DNA of 64,000 bases from contig CM020619.1 of NCBI GenBank assembly GCA_009829735.1, positions 30,773,751 to 30,837,750 on the forward strand, written 5' to 3'. The notes below the pieces were generated by a model. That model made no database searches. It had not been told where the DNA came from and saw only the letters and a program-made list of their open reading frames with translations. Below are positions 10,599 to 21,093 of the stretch, in pieces. The first letter of the stretch is position 1. Each line of letters opens with the position of its first letter. The stretch comes from Pyropia yezoensis. Lineage: Eukaryota; Rhodophyta; Bangiophyceae; Bangiales; Bangiaceae. The position numbers and the translations under genes were made by a program.

Positions 10599-12089
10599 TA
10601 TGGAAGCCTGTGAGTGCCCATCCGCAAAATACGGCAACATTGGTACGACTTCTCCTGCCTTTCAATGACAAAATGTAGTGAGCTTATCACGGCGACCACT
10701 CTGGACGAGTCCATCACACTAGCCGCGATCCGGACAATCCATCGGACCTCTCAAACGCTAGGAGCGACGGGTGGTGTGTACAAGAAGCGGCTAATTATTT
10801 CGGCCCAGGCTTATGACCTGCGCCTCCGAGGAAGGAAGAAAGATACCTCAATCAAGATCAATATCTATGACTGCCAGGATCTATCTAAAGCACAATGTAC
10901 CTTCAAGTGACTCCCCGGGCCTTCCGACCCAGGACTATCAAGTGAATCTCGCTGAATGCATTTGTGTAGCGCGCTTGCGGCCCAGAGCATCTAAGAGCAT
11001 CACAGACCTGTTATTGCCTCAGTCTTCCACACACCAGACGCGCCTCGTCCCTCTAAGAAAGTAAGAAAGCTGTACTGCCATGTGCGCACCTAATTAGAAG
11101 GACAAGGTCTAGTTCGTTATCGGAGTTAATCAGACAATTCACTCCAAAAACAAAGAACTGAATTGTCTTTATGTAGCAGTTTGGAACGGAGCAAAGTTTT
11201 CTCACCCTACGGGTTCATGGATAGCTCGAATAACACGTCGCAGTATCCGTAATGCACACGTCCGATGAACTCTCACGCGCTCAATTGGCGTTGCTGCTTT
11301 CTCGGCGTTGCGGTCTCACGGCTTTTTGACCAACCAGACTCAGTTGGTGTGGATCTCCGGCAATGTAGATAACGAACAGTCCAACAAAAGGAAGAGCGCT
11401 TTGTGTGGAAACGTGTTTCCTTGGCCGGCACTGATTTCGTAGAGAAGTGTAGGTGACGAGAGATCGATTTGGTCAGTTACTATGACGGCGACGTCGTGCA
11501 AATAGTTCTAAATACATTTCGAAGATGAGTCAGTGACAACGGTCTTGCTGCTCACTGAATTCAATTCTGGTGGCCCGAGACTGAGACATAGAATCAATTG
11601 CTGAACTTCATCGCACCGCATTGGCTGGACAGCTCTATCAGCTGCTTGACAACCGAATCATGTCGTCGTGTGCCGGACCAGAAAGGGCCGCGATTGTTTC
11701 TCAGTATTTCTCCTAAGAATCTTGTTGTTTTCTACTGTGAGGAGCACTTGCCGGGAGATCGTGGTAGAACCACGTGTATCTCTGGAGGTGTCGAGGAAAG
11801 TAGAAGCGAATCCAGCGTGTAGGGGCGCATCGGCATAGGGGTAGGTCCCGGCGGCGCATCTGATTGGCTGAGAGCCCGTCTGAGAGAGTCAGTCTCGGTC
11901 CACCAGGACAAGAATTAGAAATCAGCAATAACAATTTATAGCTCTTTGTCATCAACGTCGTTACATTTGCAGCGCAATGCCGACAATTTTGACAGCATCA
12001 GCACTTGTTCATGTGGTTAAGTCCACTGAAGAGCAATTCCCCTGCTAGTGCGCCCGTCGGCGGCAGTGGCCGCGTCAGAACCGCCGAAA

Positions 12090-12300
12090 AACCACCCAGG
12101 TCAAAACGCCCCCTCCCAGTCAGCCAGGCGTCAGAACCCCGGCGCCGTCAAGACCCGGGTGATACACTGCGCCGTCAAAACGCCGTCCCCTTCAGCCAAG
12201 CGTAAGAACCCCCGTGGCCTCAATAACCCGGGGCTGTTAAAACCTCTGGTGCCATCAAAACTCCAGTGGCGTCAAAACCCCAGGGGCGTCAAAACCAGGG
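12090..12300. repeat. Degenerate short tandem repeat (GGCGTCAAAACCCC-like)
   Basis: Ten or so diverged units of 15-20 bp centred on GCGTCAAAACCCC and variants such as GCCATCAAAACTCC run through this stretch. It is a decayed minisatellite. Confidence 0.6.
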
Positions 12301-12319
12301 GTTGCCCTGAGAGCACTCA

Positions 12320-12730
12320 AAACAAGCGTAGTACGCGTATTCTATTAGCGTACGACGCGTACTCTATGAAAATTCTCCCAATGCGCCTAGTAGTAACGCA
12401 TATCTACGCGCACTCTAGCGTGCAAAACGTACGCTACAGTATCGTGCTCGAACGTACTTTTGCCAGGTACGCTGTTGGGCAAAACAGAACGGCCATCACG
12501 TAATTACCATTGTCTCTCGGACGGATGTCAGCTGCATTAAGATCCATTGGAGAATTCATGGCACTGTAGAAGTTTTTGTACGCCTTCGTTCTGACAGTTT
12601 TGCCAAAAGTACGCTTGCTGTACGCTAATCGCGGCATTTTTGAAGCACGCTTGCCAGATATCACAGAATGAAAGTGCGTGGGGAAAGTACGCTCTTTCAG
12701 ACGTGTATACAAAAGTCGCTTGCTCGCAGT
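12320..12730. repeat. Possible imperfect fold-back element
   Basis: Both halves are rich in TAGCGTACG/AAGTACGCTTG-type motifs in opposite orientation. An example is ACGTACTTTTGCCA on the left against a segment containing TTTTGCCAAAAGTACGC on the right. The arms are imperfect and I could not fix the ends. Confidence 0.35.
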
Positions 12731-13121
12731 CGACTACACGCTGGTGCGCATACGCTGAGCTTCTGACTCTGTTCTAAAGCGAAAAATAGGATTACATGAT
12801 TGTGTCCCGAGGATTCATAGATCCTCAACGAGACCAGCGATTCTGACCCCGTGGAGGCCCGACGGATGGCCCAAGTCCATGTTGGTCCTGGTCGTTGACT
12901 GCGTGTCGCTGGTGGAGCAGCCCCACGAAGCGCTTATTGCCGCTCTCAGCTGCGTCGTGCATCGCAGAGGTGAACTGAATGGGCTGATTTCAAAGCTGTT
13001 TTCAGAATGAAAAGGCGATGTTGGGAAGCATCCAACAAGTATTTGAAGAACGGATTAATTAATCCGGTGAGTAGAATAAGCACTCCAATTATTCAATACT
13101 CGGGAGCTGCCTACCGATGCG

Positions 13122-13391
13122 ATGCTCCCCGCCTACAACGCGCTGGTCAAGGCACACCTCCACCGGAGGGACGACGTGGACGCCACCACCGCCGCCACCC
13201 GGGGGGTGATGCGGTCGCTCGCCGCGAAGGTGGGGGCGCTCGACAGGCGCGCCCGGCGGGTGCTGGCCGCCGCGGTGGTGGCGGTGGCGGCCAAGGCCGG
13301 GGGGGGGGGGGGGGGGAACGAGACAACGGGGGGGCAAGCGGCTGAGGGCGGGAGGGGGGGGGAGGGGGGGGGGGGGGGGGGGGGGTCTTGA
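13122..13391 (+). CDS. Hypothetical short protein or exon
   Basis: An 89-codon frame from ATG 13122. The first 60 residues have ordinary composition (AYNALVKAHLHRRDD, then VMRSLAAKVGALDRRARRVL), predicted largely helical. The rest is read from G-runs and gives only glycine. I do not recognise it. It may be an exon or a gene remnant whose end was lost in the G-run at 13302-13385. Confidence 0.3.
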   Translation: MLPAYNALVKAHLHRRDDVDATTAATRGVMRSLAAKVGALDRRARRVLAAAVVAVAAKAGGGGGGNETTGGQAAEGGRGGEGGGGGGGS

Positions 13392-13469
13392 CCAACGGGG
13401 GGGAGGATGAGGGGGATGGATATGCGGAGCGGACGGGGGGGGCGGGTTGGGCGGACATGCCGCTGGAGT

Positions 13470-13954
13470 TTGGTGGCCTGCCGGCAGGCCCAAATGCATT
13501 GTAGGTGGCCTGTCGGCCTGCCCAAGTCAAAGTCGGTGGCCTGCCGGCTGGCCCCAAGTCGATGTCAGTGGCCTGCGGGCCTGTGCAACGTATCGTAGGT
13601 GGCCTGCCGGCGGGCCCCAGGTCGGCGGCAGTGGCCTGCGGCCCTGTCGAACGTATTGTAGGTGGCCTGCCGGCAAGCCTGAGGTCGATGTCTGTGGCCT
13701 GCCGACCTGTGCAACGTATTGTAGGTGGCCTGCCGGCCTGCCCAATTCAATGTCGGTGGCCTGCCCGCTGGCCCCAAGTCAATGTCGGTGGCCTGCCGGC
13801 CTGTGCCACGTATTGTCGGTGGCCCGTCGGGCTGACCACTTCAATGTCGGTGGCCTGCCGGCTGGCCCCAAGTCGATTTCGGTGGCCTGCCGGCCTGTGC
13901 CACGTATTGTAGATGGCCTGCCGACCTGTGCCACGCATTTTTGGTGGCCCGCGG
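13470..13954. repeat. 32-bp GC-rich minisatellite, left part
   Basis: About 15 units of 30-33 bp begin GGTGGCCTGCCGGC and carry CCCCAAGTCGATGTC or TGTGCCACGTATTGT in the second half. Each unit contains a near-palindromic GCCTGCCGGCAGGC-type core. The array stops at the retrotransposon end (13955) and resumes at 29885. Confidence 0.85.
13950..13954. repeat. 5-bp target site duplication, left (CGCGG)
   Basis: CGCGG directly precedes the left LTR. The same five bases follow the right LTR at 29880-29884, so the two outer LTRs belong to one insertion. Confidence 0.85.
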
Positions 13955-14423
13955 TGTGGCAGTATTGACCCCCAGGTAGGGGGGCAACACGTGCCATGCA
14001 AGGGGCGGCAGGCCACTAGCCTGATCCGTTCCTCCCCCTGCATTTGGGTCCATATTCCCTAAGTTTGGGATAGTTAGCTTAGTAGTAAATCCAACTTGGA
14101 TTTGAGGGTTTTCTGCATTTATCGTCTTGAATTTTCGTGTGGCCCGGTGGGCAGGTGCTGGGGTGGGAGATTCTGAGTGGCGAGATTCTGAGTGGACCCT
14201 GGGGGGATAAGGGGAGGGACAGCGGGGCTTGGCCCTGCGTCCCCGTCCCGACCAAGAAACTGTTGGACCACACACCATCCTCTTGTTTGTCCGTGGGGGG
14301 TTTGCCCCACAACAGGGACAGAGTGTGTGCGACTTGCACTTCTTCCGGTTCCCCCGACACGGGAGGCAGCCCTAGCACACCGCCCCAACTTGGGTGCCGT
14401 GTGTGCTAGTGGTTTTTGCCACA
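13955..14423 (+). repeat. 5' LTR (469 bp)
   Basis: It runs from TGTGGCAGTATTGACC to TTTTTGCCACA and has the same length as the right LTR at 29411-29879. The only difference noticed is GACAC versus GCCAC near the 3' end. A 17-nt palindrome at 14087-14103 lies inside. Confidence 0.92.
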
Positions 14424-14425
14424 TT

Positions 14426-14443
14426 TGGTGGAGCAGCAGGGGA
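14426..14443 (+). promoter_or_regulatory. Putative primer binding site
   Basis: TGGTGGAGCAGCAGGGGA starts two bases after the LTR. TGG followed by a tRNA-acceptor-like complement is the expected layout for a tRNA-primed reverse transcription start. I cannot say which tRNA it matches. Confidence 0.6.
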
Positions 14444-14542
14444 CAGAGGTAAACTTTACCTCCGGGTGCACCCGGGTGTAGGGGGCCCTCTGTCTCAGAG
14501 GAACGGTGGTCTTGGACCGTGTCATACGGATCGTCAGCCAAC

Positions 14543-16489
14543 ATGGCTAGTTCGGACCCCCCGTCGTCCGGGGAGTACACGGGTGACGCACGTACTTCAG
14601 TGCCTTTGAATACTGGTGAGACACAGGTGGGTTTACCTGGGGTCGCAGAGGGACTAGAGGTCCCTCAAGCCAGCAGGACTGGAAGTACGGGCGGGCAACA
14701 GGCCACCCCGACTCAGTCGGGAGTTCACTCGGGTGACACTTCTGATGTGGGTGGGCCGAAGTCTGGCCACCGTGTGGTATACTCAACGGGAACGTCCCAA
14801 GGGGTGCGGACTGTCCCCGCGGGTTCCACTCGGGTTGGAGCCAACTTTGGCTTGGAGTCGCCGCCAACTAGGCTTTCGGAGGACGGTGGACCTCCGTTGG
14901 TCGGCGATGGGCTCGCGCCCATGCTCCCGGTTGAGACCCCTGAGGAACGTGGTTACCCCTCAGGTGGACTCCCGGAGGCGGACCGAGACTCAACTGGAGT
15001 CGTCAATCTCCTCCTCGCGGAAACTGTCCGTCGGGAGGCGACCAATGTGTTGCGGCAGACTTTGCCGGACCTGGTGGTCACGATGACGAATACTATTCTG
15101 AATCAGATTGTGGCGAGTTTGCCAGATGGCCTTAATGTCCAAACCGGATTGGGGCTTTCGAGCCCGCAGGCGCAGGGGGGATCCCCCCTTACGCCTATCT
15201 CTGGTCGCCCCGAACTGGGGGCGACACCTGTGACTCCCAACGAGGGAGCCACACCATACTCGGAGGGGCGTACGCCCTTCACGGGGGAGTTCCCCCCGGA
15301 AACGCCGGCGGCTACACCAAGCGCGCCGCGCCGGACTACAGGCACTGAGAGTGAACTTACCCCAGTGCCACAGCGGCTGTTCCCTCAACGTGAGGTGCCG
15401 CCCAAGATCCAGGTAGCCAACCCGGTCTACCAGAGGATCTTTGACTGTGAGACCTACGCCCTCCACAACAAGTCGGTGGCGTATGGTCCTGACCAGGCCC
15501 GAGCCATGAGCCGTGCCAAGAAGAATGCACTTCATTCTTTTGGGCACAAAGCGGAGTGGGACGGAACTCCCCCCCTCCGTGTCTTTGAGTTCCTACGTCG
15601 TTTCACAAAAGCCTGTGACGACAATGCCATAAGTGAAGGCATGGCTTTTTACATGCTACAGGAGTTTACGAAGGGCGACCTACGGACAGAACTTATGTCC
15701 GTCATGCCCAGCTCCTTAAGTGGAGGCGCTGGGGAGGTGACGTCCTATTTGGAGCTCGTCAACTGGTTGTTGAGAGCCATGGTTGATGAGGCAGCGTTGG
15801 CTTCTCAAGTCGAGGAGTTTACGCAAGCCCATCAGGAAGAGGCGGAGGACGAGTTGTCCTTTGCGGAGCGAGTCCGTAAGCTCAACAATCTTTGTGGGTT
15901 TCTTCATCCACAAGCTGTGGTGAAGAGTCGGTTTGTGGAGGGACTCCATTGGTCAGTCCGGATGGAGACCCGGGAGCATAACACTGCCCGGGCGACCCTG
16001 GCCGAGTTGGCCAGGTTCGCCTATCGCAGAGGCGAGGCCTACCGCAAGTTGCGGGAGGAACAACGCCAGGAGCGTCAGGCCGAGTTGGCCAAGGAACGGG
16101 AGGAGGCGCGCCAGGCCAGAGAGTTGAGAGAGGCACGCCGAATCCGCAAGGAGAGGGTGGTAGCTGCCGTGGGACCTTCCCAGGGTATCCCTTCGTCTTC
16201 CCCAGTTGGGAAGACCCCTCCCGGAACGGACCATCGGTGTTGGAACTGCAACTCCGATGGTCACTGGGCATATGATTGCCCCAAGTTGAGTAAACGCATC
16301 CAACAACTTGTTAGGAATGCGAGTAAAAAGTCGGCTACGAACGAAGTACGTTCACGCCGCGAGGGTGGGTCTCGACCGGTCGTTGCGGTCGCCACACCCT
16401 CGGCGGAGGAGGCGGACACGTCGTCCTCGGACTCGTCGTCTTCCCCTTCGCCCTCAGACTCAGACGCCAAGTCGGCGGGAAACGAATGA
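14543..16489 (+). CDS. gag: Gag polyprotein of the chromovirus (copy before the gap)
   Basis: A 648-codon frame from ATG 14543 (context AACATGGCT) to TGA 16487-16489. The frame is open slightly upstream, but with no earlier ATG. The first ~270 residues are Ser/Thr/Pro/Gly-rich. The middle (about 290-530) has the helical composition of a retrotransposon capsid. Then follow a Glu/Arg-rich coiled-coil-like stretch and one CCHC zinc knuckle, CWNCNSDGHWAYDC (C566, C569, H574, C579), and an acidic Ser tail. Gag packages the RNA into the particle. The frame is intact here but broken by indels in the copy after the gap. Its last codons contain a -1 slippery heptamer, and pol lies in the -1 frame with a 4-bp ATGA overlap. 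Confidence 0.92.
   Translation: MASSDPPSSGEYTGDARTSVPLNTGETQVGLPGVAEGLEVPQASRTGSTGGQQATPTQSGVHSGDTSDVGGPKSGHRVVYSTGTSQGVRTVPAGSTRVGANFGLESPPTRLSEDGGPPLVGDGLAPMLPVETPEERGYPSGGLPEADRDSTGVVNLLLAETVRREATNVLRQTLPDLVVTMTNTILNQIVASLPDGLNVQTGLGLSSPQAQGGSPLTPISGRPELGATPVTPNEGATPYSEGRTPFTGEFPPETPAATPSAPRRTTGTESELTPVPQRLFPQREVPPKIQVANPVYQRIFDCETYALHNKSVAYGPDQARAMSRAKKNALHSFGHKAEWDGTPPLRVFEFLRRFTKACDDNAISEGMAFYMLQEFTKGDLRTELMSVMPSSLSGGAGEVTSYLELVNWLLRAMVDEAALASQVEEFTQAHQEEAEDELSFAERVRKLNNLCGFLHPQAVVKSRFVEGLHWSVRMETREHNTARATLAELARFAYRRGEAYRKLREEQRQERQAELAKEREEARQARELREARRIRKERVVAAVGPSQGIPSSSPVGKTPPGTDHRCWNCNSDGHWAYDCPKLSKRIQQLVRNASKKSATNEVRSRREGGSRPVVAVATPSAEEADTSSSDSSSSPSPSDSDAKSAGNE
16477..16483 (+). 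promoter_or_regulatory. Putative -1 ribosomal frameshift site GGGAAAC
   Basis: In the gag frame the bases read gcG GGA AAC gaa tga. GGGAAAC is therefore in the correct X XXY YYZ phase, two codons before the gag stop. Slipping back one base gives GGG AAA CGA ATG and enters pol with no stop. The heptamer recurs at 23025-23031 and, on the minus strand, at 53963-53957 in a diverged copy. Confidence 0.7.
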
Positions 16490-19400
16490 CCGTTGGAGCT
16501 GGCCGTCCGAAGCTCACAACGGCAGCCTTGGCCAAGTGGGCCAGGAGGACGAACCAACCGTGCCGGATACTGCGGCGACCTAAGGGAGTCCGCCCACCTC
16601 GGGTAGGACTCCCCAAGAACGTAAACCCACGTCGGGTCATCGCGGTGCTGACGGGTGAGAACTTCCAGGTGGCTGGACGGGTGCAACTTGCCCCCGGCCG
16701 TGCATGCTGTACCCGTATCGTACTTGATACCGGGTCAGGAGCCTCCTTGATACGCAAGTCGCTATTACCAAAGGAGGTGAAGCTCCAACGCTGGAGGTCC
16801 AAAGCTGACCATATGATTGACATCAATGGTGGGGTACTTCCCATCGTTGGTGCCGTGACCCTACCAACTAGGTTGGGGACCCATGAGGTCGACGTGACCT
16901 ATGGCGTAGTTGAGAATATATCGGTACCCCTGCTTCTGGGTACCCCTTATGTTGTTACACAAGTGCCTTTGATTTGTGGCCCTGAGTACTGGGTCAAGTT
17001 GATGAATGGGGAGACTATCCCCATCCTTGGTAAGGGAAAGTCTGTGGCTCCTGTGACAGTCTCACAGTCGAAGCCTGTTTGTTCGGTGAGGGAAGGGTTT
17101 ACTGCTACCCTGCGTTTAGCCCGCAAAGTCACGTTGCCCCCCAACTCGGTGGCGCACGTTGATGTTGTAACTGATTTTACGGGGAACGGGTTGGTGCACC
17201 CTCACCCCCGTCTTGCTCGCACGCACCAAGTGCATGTTGCCCTTGGCACGATGGACTCCAAAGCCGGAGTCCCGTGGAGGATCCAGGTGATGAACCTGAG
17301 CCCGACGCCCAAGTACTTCAAGTCGGGAGCCAAGTTCGGCTATATCGACCAACACGAGGGACCGGTAGTAGCGGTCACCCTCAACGAGGGCGCAAGTAGC
17401 GACCCGAAGTCCGGAAAGGAGAAGCATCAAGCCAAGTCGGCCGCCTCTCCTCGACCCCATGTGAACATGGAGGGTGTCCCCCCCAGGTTGAGGGTTCAAG
17501 TTGAACGCCTCTTGGACCAATATCACAAGTTGTGGGATGGTCAATTGGGACTCATGAGAGCCACCCAACACCGGGTCGAGTTGAAGCCCGGTGCACCCCC
17601 TATACGCCAACAACCGTATAGGGGAGGACCTCGTTCAAGGGCCCTCGTTAAGGAGCAAGTTGCTCGCATGGAGGCCCTCGATGTGATCGAGGCCAGCAAC
17701 GCCGAGTGGGCGAGTCCGGTGGTTATCGTCCCCAAAGTTGATGGGACCCCCCGGTTTTGTATCGACTACCGTAAGCTCAACGAGAGCACGGTGAAGGACA
17801 GTTATCCCCTACCTAGGATGGATGACTGTCTGGACTCTCTGGGGGAGGCAAACGTGTTCTCTACCCTGGACTGTAACGCGGGGTACTGGCAAATTCCCAT
17901 TGCCCCGGAGGACAGGCATAAAACTACCTTTACCTGTCACTGTGGTACCTACCAGTGCAAGCGTCTACCGTTTGGTCTGTGTAACGCGCCGGCAACTTTC
18001 CAGCGCGCTATGGACATGATTCTGGCCGGAGTACGGTGGCAGATCTGTCTTGTGTACCTAGACGATATCATTGTGTTCTCCCGAAGTCCGGAGGAACACA
18101 TTGGCCATCTTGGCCAGGTGTTCAAGCTACTTGCTGACGCCGGTGTGTCACTGAAGGCGAGTAAGTGCCACCTCTTTACTCAAGAGGTGGAGTACTTGGG
18201 ACATGTTGTCCATCCGGGGCGTCTCAGTGTTAACGAGAAGAACTTGAGGGCCATTCGTAAGGCTCAGTACCCCCGGACCCAGACCCAGATGAGGAGCTTC
18301 CTCGGGATGTGTAACGTGTACCGACGTTTCACCAAGGGCTTCGCCAAGGTGGCGAAGCCGTTGAATGAGCTAGTGAGCTCAACGCTACCGAAGAACCTGC
18401 CTCCCCCAAGTCGGGTGGAGCAGGATTCCTTTGAGACTCTTCGGGACCTTCTGCTGAAGCCCCCCATCTTGGCTATTCCCAGGTTGGGAGGCCACTACAT
18501 CCTGGATGTGGACGCTAGCTACGACCAACTTGGTTGTGTGTTGCTTCAGCAGCAGCCGGACAAGGAGTACTTGCCGGTGGGATACTTCAGTAAAGGGCTG
18601 AACTCGGCCGAGAAGAACTACGGAGTCACCGAGTTGGAAGGACTCGCAGTGGTGTGGGCGGTGACGTCACTTCGTCACTACCTAGAGGGTGAGAAGTTCC
18701 TCATCCGCTGTGACCACCGCGCGTTGCAGTTTATCTTCAAGACGGACTGTACGAACACTCGTCTCAACCGGTGGAGGGTGCGACTGGCACCCTTCAACTT
18801 TGACATTGAGTACCGACCTGGCAGGCAACATGCCCTTGCCGATGGCCTCTCTCGGGTACCCACCGAGGGGCTGGACACTAACCCAGTTGATGAGGACATC
18901 CCCATCGTGGGGGTAGTCACGCGCTCGGGTCAGGCGTTGAACCCGAGGCGCCAGGGAACAAGAAGTACTTGCCCCTGTCCCTGGACGAGGTGGTGAAGGC
19001 CCAGGCCGAGGATCCCTTCTGCAAGTCGCAGAGGGATATACTGGATACAGTGGTAGAGACGCGTTTCTTTCTGGGAGACGATGGCCTCCTCATGAGGAGG
19101 GGGGTATTCCAGGGGACCGAACAACTTGTCGTCCCCGCATCCCTCAAGGACAGTATCCTTGAGAGGGAGCACAACGCTCCCACGGGTGGACACCTGGGGT
19201 CTAGTAAACTGTACCAGACCCTGAGGACCAGGTTCTACTGGCCGTCCATGGTGGTGGACATCTACAGTTGGGTGGCTGCCTGCACAAGTTGTGCACAGAA
19301 TCGTCTAATGGAACGGCGGCCTACTACGGCTATGCTATTGTTCCCGGCCAAGGAGCCCTTCGCCGCGTTGGCGATGGACATCCTTGGGCCACTGCCCGTG

Positions 19401-20180
19401 ACCGAGGAGGGCAGCCAGTACCTCCTGGTCATCTGTGACCGCTTCACGAAACTTACGCGAGCGATCCCACTGGCAGAGATCACGGCCATGTCGGTCGTGT
19501 CAGCTTCCTAGATCACTGGGTTGCCGCGTATGGCATCCCAGATAGTACACTATCGGACAATGGACCGCAATTTGTGTCTGTACTGTTTCAGGGAGTGCTG
19601 GATATGTTGGGGGTTAAGGCAAACTATGCCACCCCCTACCACCCACAAACTAATGGGCAGGTGGAGCGCTTCAACAAACTATTGTTAGGCAGCTGCGCCA
19701 CTATGTGAGTGAGCACGTGAAGACGTGGGACCAATACATTTCTATCCTTACTACTGCCTACAATTCGCAGGTTCACTCATCTACAGGGGAAGTACCCCTC
19801 GCTTTTGTGACCCCCCGTCGCGTGCGGTCTATTGCCGTGCGGCGGTCGCTCCCAACTAGGGAGGATGGTGGCAGTACGCCTACTCCTACTGAGAGTAAGG
19901 CGGAGTTCGCCGCTAGGCTTGAAAACCTCATCCCTAAAGTCAGGGCTGAGATGGACAAAGCACAAAAGCGCTACAAGCGTACCTTTGACAAAAAGGTGCG
20001 CAATGCTAAACATGTCCCCGAGCAGGGTGACTGGGTGCTGGTACACTCGCACACCCCAACTGGGGGTAAGCTGGTATTCCAGACGAAGGGACCGTACCAG
20101 GTCCTTCGTACTGATGGGCGGCGCTTCACCATCGAAAGTGACGATGGGGTCCGCACAGTGAACGGACAGGACGTGGTCAA
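16486..20180 (+). pseudogene. pol: Pol of the chromovirus, copy before the gap, frameshifted and cut by the gap
   Basis: It is essentially the same as the intact pol at 23034-27017 up to the gap, but the frame breaks. One C is missing near 18943, after which translation stops at 18996. Two more single-base losses occur near 19505 and 19676, and one substitution near 19737. Protease, reverse transcriptase and RNase H are readable; the integrase is in shifted frames and is cut at 20180 by the N run. All breaks except the substitution are one-base run-length differences from the other copy, so they look like sequencing errors rather than decay. Confidence 0.85.
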
Positions 20181-20680
20181 NNNNNNNNNNNNNNNNNNNN
20201 NNNNNNNNNNNNNNNNNNNNNNNNNNNNNNNNNNNNNNNNNNNNNNNNNNNNNNNNNNNNNNNNNNNNNNNNNNNNNNNNNNNNNNNNNNNNNNNNNNNN
20301 NNNNNNNNNNNNNNNNNNNNNNNNNNNNNNNNNNNNNNNNNNNNNNNNNNNNNNNNNNNNNNNNNNNNNNNNNNNNNNNNNNNNNNNNNNNNNNNNNNNN
20401 NNNNNNNNNNNNNNNNNNNNNNNNNNNNNNNNNNNNNNNNNNNNNNNNNNNNNNNNNNNNNNNNNNNNNNNNNNNNNNNNNNNNNNNNNNNNNNNNNNNN
20501 NNNNNNNNNNNNNNNNNNNNNNNNNNNNNNNNNNNNNNNNNNNNNNNNNNNNNNNNNNNNNNNNNNNNNNNNNNNNNNNNNNNNNNNNNNNNNNNNNNNN
20601 NNNNNNNNNNNNNNNNNNNNNNNNNNNNNNNNNNNNNNNNNNNNNNNNNNNNNNNNNNNNNNNNNNNNNNNNNNNNNNNN
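20181..20680. other. Assembly gap of exactly 500 N
   Basis: The round size suggests a placeholder of unknown length. The sequence on its right starts in the middle of an LTR, at a point equivalent to 14129. The sequence on its left ends at a point equivalent to 26731. Confidence 0.98.
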
Positions 20681-20974
20681 GAATTTTCGTGTGGCCCGGT
20701 GGGCAGGTGCTGGGGTGGGAGATTCTGAGTGGCGAGATTCTGAGTGGACCCTGGGGGGATAAGGGGAGGGACAGCGGGGCTTGGCCCTGCGTCCCCGTCC
20801 CGACCAAGAAACTGTTGGACCACACACCATCCTCTTGTTTGTCCGTGGGGGGTTTGCCCCACAACAGGGACAGAGTGTGTGCGACTTGCACTTCTTCCGG
20901 TTCCCCGACACGGGAGGCAGCCCTAGCACACCGCCCCAACTTGGGTGCCGTGTGTGCTAGTGGTTTTTGCCACA
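20681..20974 (+). repeat. Partial LTR at the contig start
   Basis: This matches the last 295 bases of the 5' LTR (14129-14423) with one C fewer, and ends at TGCCACA. The missing beginning is in the gap or, more likely, was never a separate LTR. Confidence 0.85.
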
Positions 20975-21093
20975 TTTGGTGGAGCAGCAGGGGACAGAGG
21001 TAAACTTTACCTCCGGGTGCACCCGGGTGTAGGGGGCCCTCTGTCTCAGAGGAACGGTGGTCTTGGACCGTGTCATACGGATCGTCAGCCAAC

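Larger units (their letters stand above)
10600..13121. other. AT-richer gene-poor region
   Basis: About 2.5 kb of balanced-composition sequence with only short, unrecognised frames. It contains a degenerate minisatellite (12090-12300) and a possible fold-back segment (12320-12730). Nothing else supportable is seen. Confidence 0.5.

Noticed and set aside
13470-13954. CRISPR-like array
   Set aside because: Units are contiguous, diverged, of similar composition throughout, and lack constant repeats with unique spacers. The genome is eukaryotic.
13447-13968. Open frame through the 32-bp minisatellite
   Set aside because: All three frames are nearly open because the unit lacks stops; the protein is just the translated repeat.
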